Shown one piece after another: positions 56,602 through 64,000 of a stretch of DNA of 64,000 bases. This DNA comes from Shinella sp. SUS2 (GTDB lineage: Bacteria > Pseudomonadota > Alphaproteobacteria > Rhizobiales > Rhizobiaceae), in NCBI RefSeq assembly GCF_001262505.1, contig NZ_KQ410728.1, forward strand, positions 62,001 through 126,000. Reading direction: 5' to 3'. Below the pieces are notes generated by a model, which saw nothing but the letters and a program-made list of their open reading frames with translations, searched no databases and was not told the origin of the DNA. Made by a program: the position numbers and the translations under genes. How positions within the stretch are numbered: the stretch's first letter is position 1; every line of letters starts with the position of its first letter.

Positions 56602-57753
56602 TCACGGCCCCGCCGGCGCTTCCTTCAGCTCGCAGGCCGTCGTGCCGATCGTCATCGTGTTGCCGCGCCAGTCGATGGCGCCGCCGATCCAGGCGCGCAC
56701 CCAGATGGCCGGCATCATGACGTCGCGCACCATCATCGCCGGCACGGACCAGCGCGACAGCCGCCAGCCCTTGGAACGCGCAAGGGCAGCCTCCGGCAGA
56801 TAGAGACCGGCGAGCACGAGCGACATGGCGGGCAGCAGCGGCGCGCCGCCGACGAGCACCGCGGCAAGCGCGAGAAGCAGCGGCGGGACGGCGCCGAGCA
56901 GGATTTCCGGGCTGAAGAAGGCGGGGAAGGTGACCCGGCGCAGGCGCGACCAGCGGCACTGGCGCGACCAGACCTCCTGTCCGCTGCGCCGCCCCAGCGG
57001 CTGCTCGAAGGGCGAGGAGACGAGGTGCACCTTGAGGCCAAGCCGGCTGACGAGCTTGGTCGAGGCGGCGTCCTCGGCGATCTCGGCGTTCAGCGCCTGG
57101 ATGCCGCCATTGGCATCGAGCATCGGCTTGTACCACAGCATGCTCTTGCCCTGCGCAAAGCCGAGGCCGAGCGCCTCGCCGGCATATTGCCAGCGCGCCT
57201 GCTGGGTGTTGAGGAACATGCATTCCACCTCGGCCCAGAACCCTTCCGGCCGCGAGCCGAGCGGCGTCGAGCAGACGAGGCCCGAATCGCTGCGCCAGCC
57301 GCCCATCAGGTGCTGGATGTAGTCGGGCGGCATCAGGACGTTCGAATCGGCGAGCACCACCCAGTCGTGCCGCGCCGCCTGCCAGCCCTTGACGCAGTTG
57401 TTGAGTTTTGGATTGGCGCTGACGCGATCGTCGCCGACGAGGACGCGCGCGGCGACATGCGGATGGGCCGCGGCGGCGGCCTCTATCAGCGGCACGACGG
57501 GATCGCTGCCATGGGCGACGCAGAACAGCAGCTCGTAGTCCGGCCAGGTGAGGCGGAAGGCGCGGTCCAGCGTCTCCGTGGAGAAGTTCTCGATCCCACG
57601 CACGGGAACGACGATGGAGACGGGCGGTTTTTCGTCGATCTCGGGCGGCAGTGCGCCAGTCGGTTTCAGCCGTTTGCCGGCGATGAGGATGCTGAAGAGG
57701 TTGGTGGCGACGAGGGCGCCCGAGGCAAGGGCCAGGGCCTGAGCCGTATCCAT
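56602..57753 (-). CDS. GT21-like glycosyltransferase (ceramide glucosyltransferase type)
   Basis: 383 residues with an N-terminal membrane segment and C-terminal membrane segments (about 290-330). Motifs in order: SIVVPVRGIENF, ADSNVLMPPDY (D-x-S/D), NAEIAEDAAST (third Asp) and RQCRWSRLRR ((Q/R)xxRW). This is the D1,D2,D3,(Q/R)XXRW set of family GT21. Proteins of this type in Agrobacterium make glucosylceramide-like lipids; whether this strain makes sphingolipids is unknown. Confidence 0.8.
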   Translation of the reverse strand: MDTAQALALASGALVATNLFSILIAGKRLKPTGALPPEIDEKPPVSIVVPVRGIENFSTETLDRAFRLTWPDYELLFCVAHGSDPVVPLIEAAAAAHPHVAARVLVGDDRVSANPKLNNCVKGWQAARHDWVVLADSNVLMPPDYIQHLMGGWRSDSGLVCSTPLGSRPEGFWAEVECMFLNTQQARWQYAGEALGLGFAQGKSMLWYKPMLDANGGIQALNAEIAEDAASTKLVSRLGLKVHLVSSPFEQPLGRRSGQEVWSRQCRWSRLRRVTFPAFFSPEILLGAVPPLLLALAAVLVGGAPLLPAMSLVLAGLYLPEAALARSKGWRLSRWSVPAMMVRDVMMPAIWVRAWIGGAIDWRGNTMTIGTTACELKEAPAGP

Positions 57754-57936
57754 TCACGCGTACTCCGCTGGGCGCCGGATCAGGATGCGGCCGCCGGGGT
57801 GCATTCACGCGCGAAGAGACACCATCGTCACATGACAGGGGAATGACGGGCGGTGCGATGGCTCCAGCGGCGCCGTGCCCGCCGCTCCACAGACCGCCCC
57901 GGCCTGGGCCGGACCGTATGCGGCATTGTCATTCTT

Positions 57937-57961
57937 CCCTTCTCCCCCGTGGGGAGAAGGG
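57937..57961. repeat. 11-bp inverted repeat (CTTCTCCCC type)
   Basis: CCCTTCTCCCC (57937-57947) and GGGGAGAAGGG (57951-57961), loop CGT. Palindromes of this type recur between rhizobial genes. The surrounding 57754-58032 holds no gene. Confidence 0.6.
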
Positions 57962-58032
57962 AGATGTGGCAACGGCTTCCTTCCCTGTGCGATAACCTTC
58001 TTGCCCGGGACGAGGACGGCGGTTGCCGGGGG

Positions 58033-58578
58033 TTACGACAGGAAATCGGCGGTCGTGGTGACCTTGCCGTAGCCGAACTCCAGCGCCGACATGATGGTGG
58101 CATGCACCTGGGGAGCCGGGACGACCGAATCACCGAAGGCCTTGTCGCGCGTGGCGCAGGCGTCGTGCACGACGGTGAGGTTGTAGCCGAGATCGGCGGC
58201 GGCGCGCGCCGTCGCGTCGATGCAGACGTCGCTCATCGCGCCGACGACCACCACATCCTCGATGCCGCCGTCCCGCAGGGTCTGGTGCAGCGCCGTCTCC
58301 CGGAAGGAGTTCGGATAGTTCTTGACGATGACCGTGTCGTCCTGCCGCGGCGCGACGGCCGGGATCGGCTGGATGCCGTCCGTGCCCGGGGCGAAGAGCG
58401 GCGAGGCGGCGTCCTTCGCGATGTGGTGGACATGGATGATCCGGTCACCCTTGCCGCGCCCCGCCTCGACGACGCGCGCGGCATTGGCGGCGGCGGCATC
58501 GATGCCCGTCAGCGCGAAGCTGCCGGAGGAAAGATAGTCCTTCTGGAGGTCGACGATGATGATGGCGCGTTTGCTCAT
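58033..58578 (-). CDS. Isochorismatase-like cysteine hydrolase
   Basis: 181 residues. Catalytic triad Asp10 (IIIVDLQKDY), Lys86 (VIVKNYPNSF) and Cys119 (GAMSDVCIDAT). Members hydrolyse nicotinamide, isochorismate, ureidoacrylate or similar; the substrate is not determined here. No signal peptide. ATG 58578 chosen at the family start. Divergent from a GlxA-type regulator 101 bases away, which may control it (inference). Confidence 0.9.
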   Translation of the reverse strand: MSKRAIIIVDLQKDYLSSGSFALTGIDAAAANAARVVEAGRGKGDRIIHVHHIAKDAASPLFAPGTDGIQPIPAVAPRQDDTVIVKNYPNSFRETALHQTLRDGGIEDVVVVGAMSDVCIDATARAAADLGYNLTVVHDACATRDKAFGDSVVPAPQVHATIMSALEFGYGKVTTTADFLS

Positions 58579-58679
58579 GGCGGTTCCTTTTTGCAGGCGA
58601 TGGATGATGTGGACATTCTGCCCCCGGCCTGCCATCTCTCGCCATTGGCGGGACCGACATAATCCGGGGTGAAAGTGAC

Positions 58680-59639
58680 ATGGTGCGTGACGCCGAGATC
58701 GGACTGGTTCTCTATCCCGGCGTGCAGATGGCCGCCGTGCTCGGCATGACCGACCTCTTCCAGTCGGCGATGGAGCTCGGCCGCAAGAAGGGGCGGGCAG
58801 GGCCTGTGCTCACCGTCAGCCATTGGCGGCTGGAAGACGGCAAACCGGTGCGGGTGGACGCGCAGGCAGGGAGCGGCGACGGGTCGCGCCCCTGTGTCCT
58901 CGTGCTTCCCCCGGCGCTCGGCGATCCGATCCGGCGCGAGGAGGCGGCGCCCTTTGCCGCCTGGCTGCGCGAATGCCATGCAGGCGGCATCCAGCTCGCC
59001 TCGATCTGCGCGGGCGCCTTCCTTCTGGGCGAGACGGGGCTTCTCGCCGGCCGGACGATCACCACCAACTGGGTGATTGCCGAGACGTTCGAACGGCGGT
59101 TTCCCGACGTCACCGTCGATACCGACCGGCTGCTCGCCGACGACGGCGACATCGTCACGGCCGGCGGCGTGATGGCCTGGGTCGATCTCGGGCTGAAACT
59201 CATCGACCGGTTCCTCGGGCCGACGGTCATGCTGGAGATCGCCCGGCAGTTCGTCATCGATCCGCCGGGCCGCGAGCAGCGCTACTACAGCACCTTCTCG
59301 CCGCGCCTGCTGCATGGTGACGGGGCGATCCTGAAGGTGCAGCATTTCCTGCAGGCGAGCGAGGCGCGCGAGATCGGCCTCGACCTGCTCGCCGCGCAGG
59401 CCGGGCTGGAGGAGCGCACCTTCCTGCGGCGCTTCCGAAGAGCGACAGGGCTGACGACGACGGATTATTGCCAGCGCCTGAGAGTGGCGAAGGCGCAGGA
59501 GCACCTGCAATTCACCACGCGCTCCGTCGACCGCGTGGCGCTCGACGTCGGCTACAACGATCCCGGCGCCTTCCGGAAAGTCTTCGCCCGCATCGTCGGG
59601 CTGACGCCGGGTGAGTACCGCAAGCGGTTCCGCTCCTGA
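58680..59639 (+). CDS. GlxA family transcriptional regulator (DJ-1/PfpI + AraC HTH), copy 2
   Basis: 319 residues. N-terminal DJ-1/PfpI-like domain (IGLVLYPGVQMAAVLGMTDLF; elbow ASICAGAFLLGETGLLAGR) and C-terminal AraC HTH (LDLLAAQAGLEERTFLRRFRRATG and VDRVALDVGYNDPGAFRKVF). Divergent from the isochorismatase-like gene, a common pairing in which the regulator controls the hydrolase. Distinct in sequence from the copy at 25456. Confidence 0.9.
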   Translation: MVRDAEIGLVLYPGVQMAAVLGMTDLFQSAMELGRKKGRAGPVLTVSHWRLEDGKPVRVDAQAGSGDGSRPCVLVLPPALGDPIRREEAAPFAAWLRECHAGGIQLASICAGAFLLGETGLLAGRTITTNWVIAETFERRFPDVTVDTDRLLADDGDIVTAGGVMAWVDLGLKLIDRFLGPTVMLEIARQFVIDPPGREQRYYSTFSPRLLHGDGAILKVQHFLQASEAREIGLDLLAAQAGLEERTFLRRFRRATGLTTTDYCQRLRVAKAQEHLQFTTRSVDRVALDVGYNDPGAFRKVFARIVGLTPGEYRKRFRS

Positions 59640-59640
59640 C

Positions 59641-61044
59641 CTATCGGGGACGGGCACGGTTGCGCACGACGGTGACGGTGCAGGGGGCGTGGGCGGCGAC
59701 TTCGCCGGAGACGCTGCCGAGCATGGAGCGCATGGCCGATTCGGCGCGCGCGCCCATCACGATGTGATCGACGTGGTTTTCGCGGGCATAATCGAGGATG
59801 GCGTCGGCCGGCGAGACGGCCTCCAGCACGTGGAAGGTGATGCCGCCGCCGGGAACGGCAAGGCCCGTCGACCAGGTGCGCAATGCGACGAGACGCATCA
59901 CGTGCTTGTTGCGGCCCTCCTCGTCGAGGGACGTGTCGATGGCGATTCGGTTGATCTTCAGGACGTTGATGCAGGCAATGCGGGCGTCCGGCGTGTTCTC
60001 GATGATGCGGGCGACGGTCCTGTGCATGGCGTCGGCAAGATCAGGCGTGCCGGCGGCAAGGTCGATCGCCACTGCGACGATCGGCGCATTGGCGAGCTGC
60101 GCCTCGGCGGTCTGTGGCCTGACGGTCTCTATGGGCACCGGATTGAAGCGGCGGCGCAACACCATCCCGAACGGGTCGCGCGTCATCTTCTCAGCCCGGG
60201 CCGTCAGCTTGACGGCGGACAGGTCCTGCAGGTCGAGCGCGAGCTGGGCGGCGCTCGGATAGCGCCAGGCGGGGTTGACCTCCAGGCAACGCAGGATGAC
60301 CTCCTGCAAGGCCGGCGGGATGGCGGCATTGCGGGCGCGCGGCGGCAGGGGGTCGCGCCAGAGGCGGCGCTTCAGGCCCTTCAGGCGCTGCGGATCGCCG
60401 AAGGGACGCTCGCCGGTCGCAAAGAAGTAGAGAAGGACGCCGAGCGCGAAGAGGTCGCTGCGAAAATCGCTGCGTGTGCCGAGTACCTGTTCGGGCGCCA
60501 TATAGGGCGCGGTGCCGTAGGGCAGGCGGAACTGCTCGTCCATCAGGTCGGGCAGGTGGATGTGGCGGGCAAGGCCGTAGTCGATCAGCACCGCCTCGCC
60601 GGTTTCGCGGAACATGACGTTGGAAGGTTTCAGGTCGAGATGCACGACGTGCTGGCGGTGCAGCGAATCGAGCGCGACGGCGATCTTCGCGCCGAGCGCG
60701 GCAACCTCCTCCGGCGGCAGCGGCAGGCGCTCCAGCAGCGGATAGAGCGAGGCGCCGGGCAGGCGCTCCATGACGATGTAGGGCAGTGTCGAAAAATCGC
60801 CATTGGCGACGAAGCGTGGCACATGCGGGCCGGACAGGCGCGGCAGGATCATCTGCTCCATCTCGAAGCCGACAATGGCCGCCGGGTCGTCGCCTTCGCC
60901 GATGACAGGCACCTTCATGAGGATCGGGAAGTCGATATCGGGCCGCGACACCTGCCAGATGCGCGCCATGCCGCCATTGTGCGCGATGTCCTCGATCAGG
61001 AAACCGTCGATGACATCGCCGGGTTTCAGCCGCGCCTTGACCAT
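59641..61044 (-). CDS. Serine/threonine protein kinase fused to universal stress protein domain
   Basis: 467 residues. Kinase domain (about 14-285): Lys44 (LMKVPV), HLDLKPSN 135-142 (HLD for HRD), DYG 155-157 (DFG variant), APEQ activation-loop end. A USP domain follows (about 320-467) with the nucleotide-binding GARAESAMRSMLGSVSGEVAAH (G-x2-x9-G-S pattern). No membrane segment; cytoplasmic. Its start overlaps the stop of the metallophosphoesterase gene (TGATG), so a kinase and a phosphatase are made from one message. Confidence 0.9.
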   Translation of the reverse strand: MVKARLKPGDVIDGFLIEDIAHNGGMARIWQVSRPDIDFPILMKVPVIGEGDDPAAIVGFEMEQMILPRLSGPHVPRFVANGDFSTLPYIVMERLPGASLYPLLERLPLPPEEVAALGAKIAVALDSLHRQHVVHLDLKPSNVMFRETGEAVLIDYGLARHIHLPDLMDEQFRLPYGTAPYMAPEQVLGTRSDFRSDLFALGVLLYFFATGERPFGDPQRLKGLKRRLWRDPLPPRARNAAIPPALQEVILRCLEVNPAWRYPSAAQLALDLQDLSAVKLTARAEKMTRDPFGMVLRRRFNPVPIETVRPQTAEAQLANAPIVAVAIDLAAGTPDLADAMHRTVARIIENTPDARIACINVLKINRIAIDTSLDEEGRNKHVMRLVALRTWSTGLAVPGGGITFHVLEAVSPADAILDYARENHVDHIVMGARAESAMRSMLGSVSGEVAAHAPCTVTVVRNRARPR

Positions 61045-61784
61045 CAGCGCCCCCGCAAGAGCCGGTCGGCGAGCGAGGCCGGCAACCCGGCCGCCCGGAT
61101 CTTCTCCGCCGCCCGTTCCACGTCATAGGCGGCGCGCTGGAAGCGAAGCTCGGCACTTTGCGTGTCGTAGAGCGCGTAGGCGGCCGCGGCATCGCCGTCG
61201 CGCGGCTGGCCGACAGAACCCATCACCGCGAGCCAGCGGCGTTGCATCAGCAACGGCACGGGCGTGGCGGCGACGGGGCGAAAATGCGTGACCTTGCCAC
61301 CCGGCGCCGTGGAATAGAGCGCCGGCTTGTGCACATGGCCGCAGAAGCTGACACGCGCGGCACAGGCGGAAAGGTGCTGGCCGGCATCGCTGGCATCGAG
61401 CACATAGTTCCAGTCGGACGGCGCGCTGGCATCGGCATGTACGAAGAGACAGTCGCCCTCGCGCGCCTCGAAGGGCAGGGCGGCAAGGAAGGCGCGGGTC
61501 TCGCTACCGAGCTGGCGGCGCGTCCATTCGAGGGCGAGGGTGGCGGTCGGATTCATCGAGACGGCGGGATTGCCGACGGCCTCGTCATGGTTGCCGCGCA
61601 GCACGATGGCGCCGCTTGCGGCAAGCATCATCGCCTGTTCCGCGCACCATTCCGGATCCGCGCCGTAGCCGACGATGTCGCCGAGCAGCACGAGCCGGTC
61701 GGCCCCCGCGCCCTCGACGGCGGCGAGCACGGTTTCGAAGGCTTCGCGGTTGGCGTGGATATCGGAGAGGATGGCAAGCAGCAT
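61044..61784 (-). CDS. Metallophosphoesterase (calcineurin-like)
   Basis: 246 residues. Metal-site blocks in order: SDIHANREAFE (D-x-H), VLLGDIVGYGADP (GD), LRGNHDEAV (GNHD), FVHADAS and FCGHVHKPAL (GH-x-H). This is the YfcE/PrpA-like short type, which includes protein phosphatases and phosphodiesterases. Coupled by stop/start overlap to the kinase-USP gene. Confidence 0.9.
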   Translation of the reverse strand: MLLAILSDIHANREAFETVLAAVEGAGADRLVLLGDIVGYGADPEWCAEQAMMLAASGAIVLRGNHDEAVGNPAVSMNPTATLALEWTRRQLGSETRAFLAALPFEAREGDCLFVHADASAPSDWNYVLDASDAGQHLSACAARVSFCGHVHKPALYSTAPGGKVTHFRPVAATPVPLLMQRRWLAVMGSVGQPRDGDAAAAYALYDTQSAELRFQRAAYDVERAAEKIRAAGLPASLADRLLRGR

Positions 61785-61883
61785 GGCAGTCCGGTTTCAT
61801 CGATGTCCGGCGAGCATAACCCGCCTTTCCGTCTCCAGCCATTCAACGGAAGGGGAATATCGGCCGGCCGGACTGGCGCTTCG

Positions 61884-63125
61884 TCAAGTCCGGCGGCCTG
61901 GGAAGGCGAAGAGGTCGGCATCCGCATCGGCATGGCCGGCGATCGCGGACGAGACGATCTCGGCGGCGATCTGGCTGAACGTGATGCCGTTGCCGCCAAA
62001 GCCCATGACGGCGAAGACATTTTTCAAGCCCGGCACACGGCCGATCAGCGGCAGGCCGGTGCGGGTGGTGCCAAAGGGGGCCGCCCAGACGTGGTCGGGC
62101 TCCGGCAGGGCGAGGCCGAGCAGGCTTTCCGCCTTGCGGCGGATGGTTTTTGCCTTCTGTCGGAGCTTCTTTGTTGAAGCATAGGCCTCGGCGCTGCCCT
62201 CGTCCTCGCCGCCGACGATCAGCCGTCCGTTGCGCGTGCGGCGGAGGTAGAGATAGGGGTTGGCGCCCTCCCAGACGATGCAGGTCTTCAGCCAGTCCGG
62301 CAGCGTGGTGCCCGGCGGCGTGGCGAGCGCCCAGGTGGAGACGATGGCGTGGTTCTCGTCGGCGACGGCCTTCAGAAATTCGTAGCCGGAGCAGAAGACG
62401 GCATGGCGGGCAGAGACGATCCGCCCCTCGGCCGTCGCCAGAAAGGCTGCGTCCGCCGTGCTGCGCAGATCGGTGATTTGGAGCGGGCTGACGAGTTCGA
62501 CGCCGCGCGTCATCGCTGCACGCAGGATGCCGGCGGCCAGCTGCGCCGGGTTCGCCGCAGCGGAGACGTTGCTGAGGATGGCGCCGGTGCGCGCAATCGA
62601 AAAGCGTTCGGCAAGGGTGGTGGCGTCGAGATAGTCGGCCGCAATGCCGGCCGCGCGGCGCGCCTCGGCCTCTTCCTGCAGGGCCTGGCGGCCATAAGCC
62701 TTGCCGGCGAGGAACAGGGTTTGCTTGCGCGCGAAACCGCAGGAGAGGCCGAGATCGGCGACGATTTCAGACAGGCTTTCGACAGAACGGGCGGAGCGCT
62801 GCCAGGCGCGCCGGGCCTTCGGTACGCCGATCATGTCCGAGAGCCTGGAGAGCGGGAGGTCGATCTCGTGCTGGATCATCGCGGTGCTGGCGAGCGTGCT
62901 GCCCTGCACGGGGGGACGCCGGTCGATGACGAGGATGGCGCGCCGGCCATCCGCCAGTGCATGGGCCATCAGCGCTCCGGAAATCCCGGCGCCGACGATG
63001 ACGACGTCGTAGTCGGCGCGTGACGGCCTTTGCCGCGTGCGCAGCGCAAGGCGCGGCGAACCGGCCCAGAGAGGGCGGGCTTCATGCAGGTCGCGCTGGC
63101 GGGTGATGTCGCGGGATCTTGGAAT
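61884..63125 (-). CDS. FAD-dependent amino-acid-oxidase-type oxidoreductase (DAO family)
   Basis: About 413 residues if translation starts at ATT 63125. FAD-binding YDVVIVGAGISGALMAHALA follows ~35 residues later; C-terminal LPLIGRVPGLKNVFAVMGFGGNGITFSQIAAE is the second FAD block of the DAO/GlpD fold. No in-frame ATG/GTG/TTG lies near the expected start; ATT has AGGAG 7 bases upstream. An in-frame GTG ~50 codons upstream would overlap the divergent gene. Substrate unknown. Confidence 0.8.
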   Translation of the reverse strand: MPRSRDITRQRDLHEARPLWAGSPRLALRTRQRPSRADYDVVIVGAGISGALMAHALADGRRAILVIDRRPPVQGSTLASTAMIQHEIDLPLSRLSDMIGVPKARRAWQRSARSVESLSEIVADLGLSCGFARKQTLFLAGKAYGRQALQEEAEARRAAGIAADYLDATTLAERFSIARTGAILSNVSAAANPAQLAAGILRAAMTRGVELVSPLQITDLRSTADAAFLATAEGRIVSARHAVFCSGYEFLKAVADENHAIVSTWALATPPGTTLPDWLKTCIVWEGANPYLYLRRTRNGRLIVGGEDEGSAEAYASTKKLRQKAKTIRRKAESLLGLALPEPDHVWAAPFGTTRTGLPLIGRVPGLKNVFAVMGFGGNGITFSQIAAEIVSSAIAGHADADADLFAFPGRRT

Positions 63126-63272
63126 GGGCGGGCTCCTGTGCCGAGGGGCGCATCCGCAATGGCCGGACGACGGAAAAGTTCCCGCAAGGCGCGGCGGGCC
63201 GTGCTGGCGCTTGCATTGCGCGCCGAAAGCGGGCAAAGCACGGGGCGCCTGAAACACGCCGGATTTTTCGCC

Positions 63273-64000
63273 ATGACCGTGAGTTCGAGAACGCCCCGCC
63301 CGATCGACCATCTGGTGCTGCCGGTGTCCGACCTCGGGGTGGCCCGCGAGCGCCTGACCGCGCTCGGCTTCACCGTCGCCAGGGACGCCCGCCACCCTTT
63401 CGGCACGGAAAACTGTTGCGTCTTCCTTGCCGACGGCGCCTATCTGGAGCCGCTCGGCATCGCCAACCGCGAGGAATGCGAGGAAGCGGCGCGTGGTGGC
63501 AACGTCTTCGTCGCGCGCGACCAGGCCTTCCGCTTCCGCCGCGGCCTTGAGGGCTTTTCCGGCATTGCCATGGCGAGCGGCGATGCCTGGGAGGACGACC
63601 AGCGCTACACCCAGGCCGGCCTTTCCGGCGGCGAGGTGCTGGAATTTTCCCGCGACATGCTGCTGCCCGACGGGACCAGCGCCACCGGCAGCTTCCGCCT
63701 TGCCTTCGCCGCCGACCTGCGCAGCCCCGATTTCTTCTTCTTCGCCTCGCAGCGCATCCTGCCGCTGCCGGCCGACCGCAAGGCGCTGGAGGCCCACGAG
63801 AACGGCGTCACCGCCCTGTCCGAGGTCGTCCTGTCGGAGCAGAATCCGACGGATTTTCAGTATCTGGTGCAGGAGGCGGCCGACGAGCGCGAGGTCGAGG
63901 CCCTGTCGTTCGGCATGTCCGTCGATACGCCGCGCGGGCGCATCACCGTGCTCAACGATGCCGGCCTTGCGGGATTTTACGGGATCGCGCCGGTTGCCGG
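63273..64000 (+). CDS. Glyoxalase-like (VOC) domain protein, 3' truncated by window
   Basis: 242 residues visible, open to the window end. VOC start IDHLVLPVSDLGVARERLTALGFTVARDARHPFGTENCCVFLADGAYLE gives the metal His and Glu positions; a second module starts about 145 residues later. Similar to the Glyoxalase-like family that handles lactone or dioxygenase-type chemistry; substrate unknown. ATG 63273 chosen as family start. Divergent from the FAD oxidoreductase with ~147 bases between. Confidence 0.82.
   Translation, partial: MTVSSRTPRPIDHLVLPVSDLGVARERLTALGFTVARDARHPFGTENCCVFLADGAYLEPLGIANREECEEAARGGNVFVARDQAFRFRRGLEGFSGIAMASGDAWEDDQRYTQAGLSGGEVLEFSRDMLLPDGTSATGSFRLAFAADLRSPDFFFFASQRILPLPADRKALEAHENGVTALSEVVLSEQNPTDFQYLVQEAADEREVEALSFGMSVDTPRGRITVLNDAGLAGFYGIAPVA

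Overview
The window is high-GC chromosomal DNA (roughly 62-65% by eye) from an alphaproteobacterium of the order Rhizobiales, most likely Rhizobiaceae (Shinella/Rhizobium/Ensifer-like). The evidence is the gene content and order (alaC-hom, tpiA-secG-pyrG, the Lys/Ala-rich trigger factor tail, BA14K, BTLCP and DUF2336 proteins, class I phaC, an ETC complex I subunit) and palindromic intergenic repeats of a kind common in rhizobia. No plasmid or phage backbone is seen.

Layout. 1-3470: end of a DUF2157-type membrane protein gene with its GDYXXLXY partner, tRNA-Leu, two palindromic repeats, tig and a strong terminator. 3469-11030 (minus): Zn-protease-like protein, EEP nuclease, sthA, radC, map, sfsA, phaC. 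11156-16391 (plus): lipoprotein, alaC, hom, repeats, recJ. 16424-18445 (minus): tRNA-Glu, tRNA-Arg, a complex I accessory subunit, tRNA-Pro, DUF192 protein and a double cold-shock protein. 18641-21543 (plus): gloA, an M15-like lipoprotein, and two further tRNA-Glu copies. 21810-24596: arsR-(broken orf)-acr3-arsC-arsH arsenic operon beside the tRNA-Glu pair.

24730-38127 mixes envelope and signalling genes (BA14K, GlxA-type regulator, BTLCP, PilZ, PAS, rhomboid, CBS, patatin) with hisI, folE, an IscU-like scaffold, yidD, a RluB-like pseudouridine synthase and prmB. 38764-40221 is a distinctly AT-rich foreign insertion holding one P-loop ATPase gene (Sll1717-like) split by a single in-frame TAA. 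40422-54551: thrS, acyltransferase, nitroreductase and flavin reductase, DUF2336 protein, parE, secreted hydrolase, tpiA-secG-pyrG. 54661-64000: an MFS pump and TetR regulator divergent over three palindromic operators, a GT21-like glycosyltransferase, isochorismatase-like hydrolase, second GlxA-type regulator, a coupled metallophosphoesterase / kinase-USP pair, a FAD oxidoreductase and a truncated glyoxalase-like gene.

Functional groups: the ars operon combines sensing (ArsR), arsenate reduction (ArsC), arsenite efflux (Acr3) and organoarsenical oxidation (ArsH); alaC-hom supplies alanine and threonine/methionine precursors; tpiA-secG-pyrG are housekeeping. The accessory points of most interest are the interrupted ATPase island, the tRNA-Glu triplication next to the ars operon, the apparently leaderless arsR promoter, and an exactly 11-bp periodic AT-rich array upstream of the BTLCP gene.
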